A stretch of 64,000 nucleotides of DNA, taken from an uncultured Bacilli bacterium. GTDB taxonomy: Bacteria; Bacillota_I; Bacilli_A; RF39; UBA660. The position numbers and the translations under genes are program-made. The notes under the pieces are model-generated. The model worked only from the letters and a program-made list of their open reading frames with translations, made no database searches and was not told the DNA's origin. Location: the NCBI GenBank assembly GCA_910587065.1, contig CAJUMA010000002.1:138547-202546 (forward strand), given 5' to 3'. Within the stretch, counting starts at the first letter, position 1, and each line of letters begins with the position of its first letter. Positions 17,106-25,739 of the stretch are shown here, one piece after another.

Positions 17106-17768
17106 ATGAAAAAAATAATGATAGTTGAAGATGAAAAAACTCTTTGCAGCGAACTTGTAACGCTTCTTAAGAATAATAACTATGAACCAATAGTTTTATC
17201 AAACTTTAATAATACGGCAAGTGAAATATTAGCTTCAAATTCTGATTTAGTTTTACTTGATATAAATATACCATATGTAAATGGAGAGATAGTCTTACAA
17301 GAATTACGTAAGACATCAAATATACCTGTAATAATGGTTACGAGCAGAAATTCTGATATAGATGAGGCTCTATCTATATCGTATGGAGCGGATGATTATA
17401 TAACTAAACCTTTTAATTCAAATATTTTACTTTTAAGAATTGGTGCTGTCTTAAAAAGAAGCAATAATGAGACAAATACTTTAACATATAAAGATGTAAG
17501 TATAAATATTGGTAAAGGTCTTTTAAAAAAAGGAGACATAGAAATAACATTAACAAAAAATGAAATGATAATATTCAGTTATTTATTAAATCATCAAGAT
17601 AGGTTAGTTACTCGTGATGAACTTATGACTGACCTTTGGAATAATGATGAGTTTATAAACGATAATGCCTTAACCGTAAATATTAGTAGATTAAGAGCTA
17701 AACTAAAAACAATTGGCTATGAAGATGCGATAGATACTCGTAAAGGAATGGGGTATATCTTATCATGA
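17106..17768 (+). CDS. OmpR/BceR-type response regulator
   Basis: 220 residues. Receiver domain: acidic pocket VEDE near residues 7-10, phosphoacceptor Asp in LVLLDINIP (about residue 51), Thr/Ser in VMVTSRN and Lys in YITKPFN. A C-terminal winged-helix DNA-binding domain follows (TKNEMIIFSYLLNHQDRLVTRDEL, then VNISRLRAKLK and TRKGMGYIL). ATG 17106 gives the canonical MKKIMIVEDE start. A GTG at 17094 is in frame but adds an untypical extension. It overlaps the kinase gene by 4 bases. Being next to a Bce-like transporter, it should activate that transporter in response to a peptide antibiotic. Confidence 0.93.
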   Translation: MKKIMIVEDEKTLCSELVTLLKNNNYEPIVLSNFNNTASEILASNSDLVLLDINIPYVNGEIVLQELRKTSNIPVIMVTSRNSDIDEALSISYGADDYITKPFNSNILLLRIGAVLKRSNNETNTLTYKDVSINIGKGLLKKGDIEITLTKNEMIIFSYLLNHQDRLVTRDELMTDLWNNDEFINDNALTVNISRLRAKLKTIGYEDAIDTRKGMGYILS

Positions 17769-18784
17769 ATTTTTTAAAATATTTAAAAGATAAATTATAT
17801 ATGATAATATTAACATCAATTAGTTTTCTAATTATTACTTTAACTCTCTTAGCTTTTAAAGTTGATAAAAGTGTAATAATCGCGATATTCTTGATTTTAT
17901 TTGTTTTATTTTCCATAATTTTTTTGACGGAGTATTTTAGAAAGAAAAGATTTTATACAGAGCTTTTAACAAATGTTGACCTTTTAGATAAAAGTTATCT
18001 AGTTTTAGAAACACTTTATAAGCCAGAATTTTACGAAGGCAAAATACTATATCAAGCCCTTTATGAAATTAACAAATCTATGAATGAAAATGTTAACAAT
18101 ATTAAGAATCAATGGCAGGACTTTAAAGAATATATTGAGATGTGGATTCATGAAGTAAAAATTCCTCTTGCTACATTATCTCTTATAAGTAATAATCATA
18201 AAAATAGAGTTGATAAAAAGATGCAAACTCACATAAAAAGATTAGAAGATTATGTTGATCAAGTTTTATACTACGCAAGAAGTGAAAATGCTTCTCAAGA
18301 TTATTTGATAAAAGAAGTAAATCTGAATGTAGTCATTAAGAATGTTGGAATAAGAAATATGGATGACTTACTAGAAAATAAAATAGATTTTCTTACGAAT
18401 AATATAAATGTTCAAATTCTAACTGATGCCAAATGGTTAGAGTTTATCTTAAATCAACTAATAAATAATAGTATAAAGTACAAAAGGAACATAAAAAATT
18501 CTTTTATAAAAATTACTGTTAAAGAAGAAAAAGAAAAAACAGTCATTGTGGTTGAGGATAATGGCATGGGTATAAAAGAAACTGATTTAAAACAAGTATT
18601 TAACAAATCTTTCACAGGAGAAAATGGTCGAATCAAGAGTAAATCAACAGGTATGGGGTTATTTATTGCTAAAAATATGTGTGAAAAATTAGGACATAAA
18701 ATAGCTATTGAGTCAGTCTATAGTAAGTATACAAAAGTTTTTATAACTATATCCAAAGATGCGTATTATGATATTTTAAAGTAA
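17765..18784 (+). CDS. BceS-type intramembrane-sensing histidine kinase
   Basis: 339 residues. Two membrane helices fill the N-terminus (about residues 12-57) with almost no extracellular loop, the mark of intramembrane-sensing kinases that take their signal from the partner transporter. The phospho-acceptor is in MWIHEVKIPLATL, followed by the N box NQLINNSIKY, a G1 box DNGMGIKE, and a GMGLFIAKN G2 box. It starts on the ATGA overlap with the response regulator. Transporter genes follow after about 90 bases. Confidence 0.93.
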   Translation: MNFLKYLKDKLYMIILTSISFLIITLTLLAFKVDKSVIIAIFLILFVLFSIIFLTEYFRKKRFYTELLTNVDLLDKSYLVLETLYKPEFYEGKILYQALYEINKSMNENVNNIKNQWQDFKEYIEMWIHEVKIPLATLSLISNNHKNRVDKKMQTHIKRLEDYVDQVLYYARSENASQDYLIKEVNLNVVIKNVGIRNMDDLLENKIDFLTNNINVQILTDAKWLEFILNQLINNSIKYKRNIKNSFIKITVKEEKEKTVIVVEDNGMGIKETDLKQVFNKSFTGENGRIKSKSTGMGLFIAKNMCEKLGHKIAIESVYSKYTKVFITISKDAYYDILK

Positions 18785-18871
18785 TATTTCAAAATTGTAA
18801 TATTCTGTTATATTAAACGAATGACAAAAAAATAAATATAATTTATTATTATTTATGGAAGGAGAAATAAT

Positions 18872-19639
18872 ATGGAAAAAATTTTAAAAGTTTCCCAAAT
18901 TGAAAAATATTATGGTAGTCGTTCATCTTTAACAAAAGCGATTGATAATTTATCTTTTGAGGTTGAAAAAGGAGAATTTGTCTGCCTAATGGGAGCAAGC
19001 GGAAGTGGAAAAACAACACTTTTAAATGTCATTTCAACAATTGATAAAGTTACATCAGGTCATATTTATGTAGGGGGAGTTGATATAACTAAATTAAAAG
19101 GGAATGCACTTAATAAATTTAGGAGAGAAGAGTTAGGCTTTATATTTCAAGACTTTAATTTACTAGATACTCTTACAGCCTATGAAAATATCGCGCTTGC
19201 TTTATCTATTCAAAATACAAACATAAAAGAAATTGATGAGAAAATAAAGAAAGTGGCATCAGAACTTAATATAAAGGATGTCTTACACAAATATCCTTAT
19301 CAAATGAGTGGAGGGCAAAAACAAAGAGTAGCTTCTGCAAGAGCTATAATAACTGATCCTAAACTAATACTTGCAGATGAACCCACAGGTGCTTTAGACT
19401 CTAAATCAGCTAAAATGCTACTAGAAAAGTTTAATTACTTAAATGAAAAGTTATCTTCAACAATTCTTATGGTAACACATGATGCCTTTACGGCATCATA
19501 TGCAAGCAGAGTAATTTTCATCAAAGATGGTAAGATATTCAAAGAACTACATAAAGGAAATAGTTCAAGGAAAGAATTTTTTGATAAGATTATTGATGTT
19601 GTAACCTTACTTGGTGGTGATTTAAATGATGCTCTTTAA
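18872..19639 (+). CDS. BceA-type ABC transporter ATPase
   Basis: 255 residues. Walker A GASGSGKTT (about residues 46-54), Q-loop FIFQDFNLL, signature QMSGGQKQRVASARA, Walker B LILADEPTGALDS and switch His in MVTHD. This is the LolD/BceA class that powers FtsX-like permeases. Strong RBS GGAAGGAG. The gene end overlaps the permease start by 14 bases. With the permease it would free membrane targets from peptide antibiotics such as bacitracin-like or lantibiotic peptides. The actual substrate is not known. Confidence 0.95.
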   Translation: MEKILKVSQIEKYYGSRSSLTKAIDNLSFEVEKGEFVCLMGASGSGKTTLLNVISTIDKVTSGHIYVGGVDITKLKGNALNKFRREELGFIFQDFNLLDTLTAYENIALALSIQNTNIKEIDEKIKKVASELNIKDVLHKYPYQMSGGQKQRVASARAIITDPKLILADEPTGALDSKSAKMLLEKFNYLNEKLSSTILMVTHDAFTASYASRVIFIKDGKIFKELHKGNSSRKEFFDKIIDVVTLLGGDLNDAL

Positions 19640-21707
19640 ATTATCGTTAAAAAACATTAAGAAAAGTATTAAAGACTATGCTATCTATTTTTTTACCCTA
19701 ATTCTTGGTGTATCAATATTCTATATATTTAATGCTTTAGACACGCAAACCGCCATGATGGATGTTTCTTCATCAACAAGAGAGTTAATAAAGCTTATGA
19801 TAAATGCCCTATCAGCCGTAAGTGTTTTTGTCTCATTCATACTAGGTTTTCTAATAATTTATGCATCTAAATTTTTAATAAAAAGAAGAAACAAAGAATT
19901 TGGAATATATTTGACTCTTGGTATGAGTAAGAGACGTATTTCAATGATTCTCTTCTTTGAAACATTATTTATAGGTGTCTTATCACTTATTATTGGCATA
20001 GGGGTAGGAACAATTTTATCCCAATTGATGAGCATAATAGTTATAAATATGTTTGAAGCCAATTTAACAGAATTCGCTTTTGTCTTTTCAAAGGCCGCCT
20101 GTTTAAAAACAATTGCTTACTTTAGTATAATGTACTTATTTGTAATGCTTTTTAACACTTTAAGTGTCAGTAAATGCAAGCTAATAGATTTATTAAATAG
20201 TAAAAAGAGGAGTGAAGAAATAAAACTTAAAAATCCAATTGTTTGTATAATCATATTTATAATATCAGTATTTATTTTAGGTAAGGCCTATTACATGGTC
20301 ACCAGTGGCTTTTTAGAATTATCTTCTGCTCAAGATATTTTAATACCAATCGCACTTGGTTCAATTTCAACATTCTTTATCTTTTGGTCTTTATCGGGAT
20401 TAATATTAAGAATAGCATCATCTATAAAAAAATTTTATTATAAAGGATTAAATAGTTTTACTTTAAGACAATTTAGTAGCAAGATAAATACAACAGTATT
20501 TTCTACAACTGTAATCTGCTTAATGCTATTTTTAACAATATGTTTACTATCTGCCTGTCTTACAATGAAAAATTCTATGAATGCTAATATAAAAGAATTA
20601 GCTCCTGCTGATATTATGCTTTTAAATAAACGTAATATGTCTTTTCATAATCGTAAAAATATAAATTTAGGATATGGTTATAATGAGACTCAAATAGCCA
20701 ATTCAAATCTAAATATCTTAGAAAAATTAGAGAAATTTAATTATGACATTACTAAGCATTTAAAAGAATATATTCTTATAAATTCCTATGCAACGGAAGA
20801 CTTAACTTTAAATCATACGTTGGGTTCAAGACTTGATATTATAAGGAAAGAGTATCCTTTTATAAAGTATGATACGATGGAAGAGATTATAAAAATAAGC
20901 GATTACAACAAAGTGGCTAAATTGTATGGTATAAAAGAATATTTTTTAAATAAAGATGAATACTTAATTTTAGCTGACTTTAAATCAATGGTAAATATTA
21001 GAAATATGGCTCTCGAAAATAATGAAACAATAAGTGTTTTTGGTAAAACACTAAAGCCAAAATATAATTCATGTCAAGAAGGCTTTATAGAAATGTCCAG
21101 TCAACATATAAATTCGGGAATAATTCTTGTCCCTGATGAAATAGTAGATGAAAGCTATTTAAATTATGATCTTTTAGTTGGCAACTATAATACTAATAAT
21201 AAAAAAGAAATCCAAAAAATTGAAGATGATATTAATAATCTTGTTAACAATCCTTTAAAAGATACTTATCTTTTACCAGACGGTTCAACAAAACTAGCAA
21301 TTAAAGAATCTTCTAATAGTTTAACTGTAATGGTTACATTTATTGGTTTATATTTAGGAGTAATATTTTTAATCAGTAGTGCAGCTATTCTAGCTTTAAA
21401 AGAATTATCAGAATCAAGTGATAATAAAGAGAGATTTAAAATGTTAAGAAGCATTGGCGCTGATGAAAAAATGATTAATAAAGCCTTATTTAGACAGATT
21501 GGGATATTTTTCCTGTTACCTTTAATTCTTGCTATTATTCACTCAATATTTGGTATTAAATTTGCTGTAAAGATTCTTGAAGTATTTGGTACTGAGGAAT
21601 TAATGCCATCAATTATTATGACTTCAGTATTTATTGTTGTTATCTATGGTAGTTATTTTCTAATTACTTATTATTGTAGTAAAAACATTATAAAAGAAAG
21701 AGTTTAA
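19626..21707 (+). CDS. BceB-type ABC permease (FtsX domains)
   Basis: 693 residues with about ten membrane helices. The N-terminus is KLSLKNIKKSIKDYAIYFF, typical of BceB-type permeases. One FtsX-like core lies in residues about 60-160 (KRRNKEFGIYLTLGMSKRRI) and a second at the end (about 560-690). Between helices 7 and 8 is a large extracellular domain (about residues 320-560), the ligand-sensing part in Bce systems. Start codons ATG 19626 and 19629 are both possible. It is followed after one base by the VanZ-RDD gene. Confidence 0.93.
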   Translation: MMLFKLSLKNIKKSIKDYAIYFFTLILGVSIFYIFNALDTQTAMMDVSSSTRELIKLMINALSAVSVFVSFILGFLIIYASKFLIKRRNKEFGIYLTLGMSKRRISMILFFETLFIGVLSLIIGIGVGTILSQLMSIIVINMFEANLTEFAFVFSKAACLKTIAYFSIMYLFVMLFNTLSVSKCKLIDLLNSKKRSEEIKLKNPIVCIIIFIISVFILGKAYYMVTSGFLELSSAQDILIPIALGSISTFFIFWSLSGLILRIASSIKKFYYKGLNSFTLRQFSSKINTTVFSTTVICLMLFLTICLLSACLTMKNSMNANIKELAPADIMLLNKRNMSFHNRKNINLGYGYNETQIANSNLNILEKLEKFNYDITKHLKEYILINSYATEDLTLNHTLGSRLDIIRKEYPFIKYDTMEEIIKISDYNKVAKLYGIKEYFLNKDEYLILADFKSMVNIRNMALENNETISVFGKTLKPKYNSCQEGFIEMSSQHINSGIILVPDEIVDESYLNYDLLVGNYNTNNKKEIQKIEDDINNLVNNPLKDTYLLPDGSTKLAIKESSNSLTVMVTFIGLYLGVIFLISSAAILALKELSESSDNKERFKMLRSIGADEKMINKALFRQIGIFFLLPLILAIIHSIFGIKFAVKILEVFGTEELMPSIIMTSVFIVVIYGSYFLITYYCSKNIIKERV

Positions 21708-21708
21708 G

Positions 21709-22815
21709 TTGGCTTATTTAACTACAATAAAAACAGCAATCGCGATATTTCCTTGTCTTGCTTTGCTATTTACGTTGCCGTTTATAATTTTCCAGTACCA
21801 TAAATATGGATCTATTAATTTCTTTCGTGCTTTAATCATTTATTCATTCGTATTATATTTAATTACTATGTATTTTTTAGTTATATTGCCGCTTCCTAAA
21901 ATAACTGAGGTGGTTGCATGTCCAAGAATGATTAGGCTAATACCTTTAACATTTATTAAGGATTTTCTAAATGAAACATCTTTTGTACTAGGTAAGCCGA
22001 GTACGTATATTAAAGCACTTTTAGAGCCATGTTTTTATACAGTTGTATTTAATTTATTTATGACAGTCCCTTTTGGAATGTATTTAAGATATTATTTCAA
22101 ATGTAATTTAAAGAAAACAATTATTTATAGTTTTTTCTTAAGTTTGTTTTTTGAACTTACGCAACTTAGCCGTTTATATTTTATTTATCCTTATCAATAT
22201 CGGGTATTTGATGTAGATGATTTAATTATTAATACTTTAGGGGGAATGATAGGATACTTCGTAATGGGTATAATAAAACCTATGCTACCAACAAGAGAAG
22301 AAATAGATAAAGAATCTCTACGTAAAAGTAAAGTTGTATCAGGACTCAGACGAATTATAACATTTGAATTTGACTGTTTTCTGTATTTACTTATATTTAT
22401 TTTCCTAAGTATTTTTATTAAGACTAAAAAATTGTTTTTAATAACTTTTATAATTTATTATATATTAATTCCGTGCATAACAAAGGGCTATACTTTAGGA
22501 AGTAAGTTTTTAAATGTTCGTTTAGAATATTTAAAAAATAGATTAATAAACTCAACATTTAGAATTGTTTTTCTATTCTGTTATTATTTTCTAACTCCTT
22601 ACACAATTTTTAAAATTACTTTCTTAAGTACTAGACACATTAGCACAAGTTTAACTATATATGTTTATCTGCTTATTTTAATTGGAGTGTTAATATTTTA
22701 TTTTATAAATGTAATTGTTTTACTAAAAAACAAGACAATGTTTTATGATAAATATTTTAAAGTTTTATATATAAGTACTCTTGAGGCACAAGAAAAAGAA
22801 GAGGAGAAAATATGA
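21709..22815 (+). CDS. VanZ-like plus RDD domain membrane protein, TTG start
   Basis: 368 residues. The N-terminal half is VanZ-like: several helices, IIYSFFLSLFFELTQLSRL and VFDVDDLIINTLGGMIGY. The C-terminal half resembles an RDD domain (LRRIITFEFDCFLYLLI, then GYTLGSKFLNVRL). VanZ-like proteins can lower sensitivity to glycopeptides and lipoglycopeptides. The VanZ-RDD fusion is known in Bacillota. The likely start is TTG 21709, one base after the permease stop, with only a weak AAAGAAAGAG RBS, so translation probably depends on coupling. It completes the resistance cluster. Confidence 0.8.
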   Translation: MAYLTTIKTAIAIFPCLALLFTLPFIIFQYHKYGSINFFRALIIYSFVLYLITMYFLVILPLPKITEVVACPRMIRLIPLTFIKDFLNETSFVLGKPSTYIKALLEPCFYTVVFNLFMTVPFGMYLRYYFKCNLKKTIIYSFFLSLFFELTQLSRLYFIYPYQYRVFDVDDLIINTLGGMIGYFVMGIIKPMLPTREEIDKESLRKSKVVSGLRRIITFEFDCFLYLLIFIFLSIFIKTKKLFLITFIIYYILIPCITKGYTLGSKFLNVRLEYLKNRLINSTFRIVFLFCYYFLTPYTIFKITFLSTRHISTSLTIYVYLLILIGVLIFYFINVIVLLKNKTMFYDKYFKVLYISTLEAQEKEEEKI

Positions 22816-23165
22816 AATATCTAAAAGAAAAATTACCTATTATTATTGGCGTAATATTATTTATTATTTTATGTGGAATAGCCTACTACTATATATTTGA
22901 AAAAGATTATATCTTTTATACACAGATAGATAATACTAAAATAAGTGAACTTGCTAAAAGTTCTAGCATGAAGTATGAATATAATTTGGCCATGTATGAC
23001 GAGAATGGAAAAAGAAAAAATATTTCATTTAAAACTAGTCGTCAACTTAAAGAGGGTGCTTATCTTAAAATAAAATACTATCCAATTAGTGGAGTTAATA
23101 AGTGGGAGGAAGTCACCACTGAATATTTGCCAGAAAAAGTTAAACTAAAATATGATGTCAAATAA
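22812..23165 (+). CDS. YxeA-like (DUF1093) secreted or membrane-anchored protein
   Basis: 117 residues: an uncleaved signal or membrane helix (PIIIGVILFIILCGIAYYYIF) then a small beta domain with YFYTQID-like, MYDENGKRKNISFKTSRQL, LKIKYYP and VTTEYLPEKVK stretches, the usual YxeA/DUF1093 pattern. In Bacillus subtilis yxeA lies at the end of the yxdJKLM Bce-type operon, the same position as here. It overlaps the preceding gene by 4 bases and is followed by a terminator, so it ends the module. Confidence 0.8.
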   Translation: MKYLKEKLPIIIGVILFIILCGIAYYYIFEKDYIFYTQIDNTKISELAKSSSMKYEYNLAMYDENGKRKNISFKTSRQLKEGAYLKIKYYPISGVNKWEEVTTEYLPEKVKLKYDVK

Positions 23166-23172
23166 TATATTT

Positions 23173-23198
23173 AAGTAAATCATTATTGATTTGCTTTT
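23173..23198 (+). terminator. Terminator of the Bce-type module
   Basis: AAGTAAATCA (23173-23182) pairs with TGATTTGCTT (23187-23196), one wobble pair, loop TTAT, followed by TTATT. Confidence 0.65.
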
Positions 23199-23202
23199 AT
23201 TG

Positions 23203-23211
23203 TGTTATAAT
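23203..23211 (+). promoter_or_regulatory. Extended -10 promoter element (TGTTATAAT)
   Basis: TG-T-TATAAT 28 bases before the DUF3781-like gene. Confidence 0.6.
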
Positions 23212-23239
23212 AAACTTATAAGAAAGTGAGGAAACTTAG

Positions 23240-23485
23240 ATGCCAAAAGAAGTGCTACTTTCTAATATTGGATTATTGCATACTACCAAAATGGGTATAG
23301 AAAGAATTAAAAAAAATCTAAATATAGATAACTATGATCCCGTTTTATATTGCAAGAATTTTATTTTAGATAAAAAATGTAATATATCCAAAAGAGGAAA
23401 AAACTATTACTGTGAATTAAATAATATCATCATAACTATCAATTCATCCAGTTATACAATTATAACTGCCCATAAAATAAATTAA
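23240..23485 (+). CDS. DUF3781-like small protein
   Basis: 81 residues. The pattern (LLHTTKMGIERIKKNLNI, then YCKNFILDKKCNISKRGKN, then ITINSSSYTIITAHKI) matches DUF3781 proteins, which are small, soluble and of unknown function and often sit in accessory DNA. RBS AAAGTGAGG precedes ATG. It marks the start of a run of small accessory genes. Confidence 0.75.
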   Translation: MPKEVLLSNIGLLHTTKMGIERIKKNLNIDNYDPVLYCKNFILDKKCNISKRGKNYYCELNNIIITINSSSYTIITAHKIN

Positions 23486-23495
23486 GGAGAATTTA

Positions 23496-23585
23496 TGTCA
23501 TTTGATTATAAGAAAGAATAGAAACTGTCAAAATTGTCCTTTAAAGAAACTTTGTAAATATCCTAAAGAAATTATTAGTGAATAA
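23496..23585 (+). pseudogene. Possible remnant of an endonuclease III-type FeS cluster tail
   Basis: Read in frame from 23496 the sequence gives CHLIIRKNRNCQNCPLKKLC followed by KYPKEIISE and TAA. C-x2-C-x5-C followed by KYP is the tail of the [4Fe-4S] loop in endonuclease III/MutY glycosylases, but the first spacing is 9 instead of 6. The nearby ATG with a good RBS (AAGGAG, ATG 23495) is in another frame and stops after 8 codons. This looks like a broken gene end. Chance similarity cannot be excluded for such a short piece. Confidence 0.35.
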
Positions 23586-23617
23586 TCGCGATTTTCGTTG
23601 CTATTATTCATTTTTTT
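23580..23617 (+). terminator. Intrinsic terminator
   Basis: GAATAATCGCGA (23580-23591) pairs with TTGCTATTATTC (23598-23609) with one mismatch and one wobble, loop TTTTCG, then A and seven T (23611-23617). Confidence 0.7.
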
Positions 23618-23625
23618 GTTATAAT
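23617..23625 (+). promoter_or_regulatory. Extended -10 element close to a start codon
   Basis: TG-T-TATAAT overlaps the end of the upstream terminator's T run. The ATG of the methyltransferase-like gene is only 17 bases beyond, so the transcript would have a very short leader. Confidence 0.55.
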
Positions 23626-23642
23626 AACACTTGTGATTAATT

Positions 23643-24680
23643 ATGGAACAAATTAAAAGAACAAGAGAATTTATTAATGAATTAGCGGATATTGAAGAAT
23701 TAATATTTGATAATATGCAAGGACTAAATAGAGGTGATGTATCTCTATGGGATGCTAAAAAGCAAATAAAAGGATTAGAAAGAAACTGTGAATTAACTAA
23801 GTTAAGTCCAACACTTTTAAGTGATAATCCATACATTAAAAATATTCATACTGACGAATGGCTTGTTGGCAACGTTTTCTTATCCAATCTAAACGGATAT
23901 GAAGAATATAAAACCTACGTATACGCTATGCGAAAAAGAGATTCCAAATCATTAACAACGCTTTATCATCTTTGCTATTTTGACCAAAACGTCTATTTTC
24001 CAACTTTAGGGACTATAATACCACAAACTAAATGGATGGCAGTTGAACCATCAGAAATAAAATCATTTGAGCCATTTATAAAAGAAGCTCATGGAAATGT
24101 ATTATTGATGGGGTGTGGCCTTGGTTATGTCGCTTATATGTTATCTATAAAAGACAACGTAGATTTGGTAACAATTGTTGAATTAGATCCTTTTGTTAAA
24201 AGCATGTTTGAAACTTACTTAAAGCCCCAAATGAATAATAAAATCTCCATTGTTTTGGGAGATGCTTTAGAATTTTTAGATGTTGAAGATTTATCTAAAT
24301 ACGATTATTGTAGCATCGATATTTGGCATGGAGCAATGGAAATGTTCCCGATATACACAAAGTGTTTACTTCTTGAACAAAAACATAAAAACACAAAATT
24401 TCATTATTGGTTAGAAGAAGATCTGCATTGTGTATTAGAAACTATTTGGATTATTCTTTTAAAAAGAAAATTCAATGATGAAAAAATAAGCAAAGATTTA
24501 AAAATATTTTCTGACATAATGGAATCTCATAGTATTAATACAGAAGAAGACATAAAAACTTTTTTGACTTCACCAAAAAGAAAAATAATTACTGAGTGGG
24601 CACTAAATAATCCTGATGCTGCAAGAAATCAAACCAACCTAAACCCACTAATTCAAAAAGCTTTAAAAAATAGAGTATAA
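23643..24680 (+). CDS. SAM-dependent methyltransferase-like protein (spermidine synthase-like fold)
   Basis: 345 residues. The central part has a Rossmann-type SAM motif, GNVLLMGCGLGYVAYMLS (about residues 151-168), the acidic strand end VTIVELDPF, and the VLGDALEFL motif, as in class I methyltransferases and spermidine synthases. The N-terminal 150 residues (INELADIEELIFDNMQGL) and the C-terminal helical part are not recognised. The substrate is unknown. There is no convincing RBS before ATG 23643, and the -10 is 17 bases away. A terminator follows. Confidence 0.75.
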   Translation: MEQIKRTREFINELADIEELIFDNMQGLNRGDVSLWDAKKQIKGLERNCELTKLSPTLLSDNPYIKNIHTDEWLVGNVFLSNLNGYEEYKTYVYAMRKRDSKSLTTLYHLCYFDQNVYFPTLGTIIPQTKWMAVEPSEIKSFEPFIKEAHGNVLLMGCGLGYVAYMLSIKDNVDLVTIVELDPFVKSMFETYLKPQMNNKISIVLGDALEFLDVEDLSKYDYCSIDIWHGAMEMFPIYTKCLLLEQKHKNTKFHYWLEEDLHCVLETIWIILLKRKFNDEKISKDLKIFSDIMESHSINTEEDIKTFLTSPKRKIITEWALNNPDAARNQTNLNPLIQKALKNRV

Positions 24681-24709
24681 AAGTCTTTAAAAAAGGCTTT
24701 TTGTTTTTT
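24680..24709 (+). terminator. Intrinsic terminator
   Basis: AAAGTCTT (24680-24687) pairs with AAGGCTTT (24693-24700), one wobble, then TTG and six T. Confidence 0.7.
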
Positions 24710-24724
24710 ATTTGTATTTATATA

Positions 24725-24733
24725 TGTTATAAT
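24725..24733 (+). promoter_or_regulatory. Extended -10 promoter element (TGTTATAAT)
   Basis: TG-T-TATAAT 27 bases before the ATG at 24761. Confidence 0.6.
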
Positions 24734-24760
24734 TGATATACAAATGGAGGATTTAATAAT

Positions 24761-25342
24761 ATGGAAGGTACAGTTTATCATGGAAGTCCAAATGGTAATA
24801 TAGAAGTCTTAACAGCTCATGAAAGTACTCATCAAAAAAAGTGTATTTATGCTACTGACAAGAAAGTTGTTGCTTTAGCTTTTATGGGTAAAGGGAATGG
24901 AGATTTAGATACTAGATTTGGTGTTAGTAATGGGAGTCTTGAACTAATCGAAAGAAGAGAAGGGGTGCTTAATAAACTTTATAATAAAGAAGGATACTTA
25001 TATGAACTAGATGGTGAGACCTTTGAGCATTATGAGGATTTATGGTCACAGGAAGTTATATCATTAGAGCAAGAAATTAAACCATTAAATAAAACTTATT
25101 TTCCAAATATTTTAAATGCCCTTGAAGAAGAGGAAAGAAAAGGGAATATAACAATATATAGGTATCCTAGTAGGCCAAATAATATGCCCTTAGATAACTC
25201 TGATTTAATTGAAAAGTATATTTCTTTTGAAGAAAAAGGCCTTAAAGGGTCTATATCAAAACTACTAAGTATTTACCCTGAGTTTACTGATGAAGTTGAA
25301 AAAATTATGCAAGAAAGACAAAGTTCTAATTTAAGAAGATAG
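24761..25342 (+). CDS. Unknown protein, possible ADP-ribosyltransferase-like fold
   Basis: 193 residues. The N-terminus VYHGSPNGNIEVLTAHEST followed by KKCIYATDKKVVALAFMG has the spacing of an H-x-S/T strand and a Y-A-T strand seen in PARP/RES-like ADP-ribosyltransferase folds. A third strand EGYLYELDGETFE follows. I cannot identify a full catalytic triad, so this is tentative. The rest is acidic and helical. RBS GGAGG precedes ATG. It is followed after 11 bases by an ASCH-domain gene. Confidence 0.6.
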   Translation: MEGTVYHGSPNGNIEVLTAHESTHQKKCIYATDKKVVALAFMGKGNGDLDTRFGVSNGSLELIERREGVLNKLYNKEGYLYELDGETFEHYEDLWSQEVISLEQEIKPLNKTYFPNILNALEEEERKGNITIYRYPSRPNNMPLDNSDLIEKYISFEEKGLKGSISKLLSIYPEFTDEVEKIMQERQSSNLRR

Positions 25343-25353
25343 GTGAATGTGTT

Positions 25354-25701
25354 ATGAAACATAAAATGCATTTAAATAACGGTCAATTTATCCTTATGAA
25401 AAAGGGAATGAAAACAATTGAATTAAGATTAAATGATGAAAAAAGAGAGTTACTTAAAGTAAATGACTTAATCGAGTTTACAAATGAAAAAACAGAAGAA
25501 ACTTTAGATACAAAAATAGTCGCATTACATAAGTATCCAAACTTTGAAGAGTTATATAAACATTTTGATAAAATAGCATTGGGTTATGATAAAAGTGATT
25601 TAGTAGATCCTAAAGATATGGAAAAATATTATTCTTTGTCCGAACAGGAAAAATATGGCGTTGTTGGTATCGAAATAAAATTACTTGATATTAAAAAATA
25701 G
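25354..25701 (+). CDS. ASCH-domain protein
   Basis: 115 residues. MHLNNGQFILMKKGMKTIELRL, LKVNDLIEFTN and IVALHKYPNFEELYKHFDKI are typical ASCH-domain features (G-x-K-T-x-E-x-R, then a D-x-I/V-x-F strand). ASCH domains resemble PUA domains and bind RNA or nucleosides; some are hydrolases. The end has KYGVVGIEIKLL, the usual last strand. It is probably cotranscribed with the gene before it. Confidence 0.85.
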   Translation: MKHKMHLNNGQFILMKKGMKTIELRLNDEKRELLKVNDLIEFTNEKTEETLDTKIVALHKYPNFEELYKHFDKIALGYDKSDLVDPKDMEKYYSLSEQEKYGVVGIEIKLLDIKK

Positions 25702-25739
25702 TTGTAAAAAGTTAAGAATATTTAGAAGAAGGTATATTT

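Noticed and set aside
18790..18850. Operator repeat upstream of the BceA-like gene similar to the one at 17036
   Set aside because: TGTAA and TGTTA are present but not as an inverted repeat of the same spacing. The match is too weak in AT-rich DNA.
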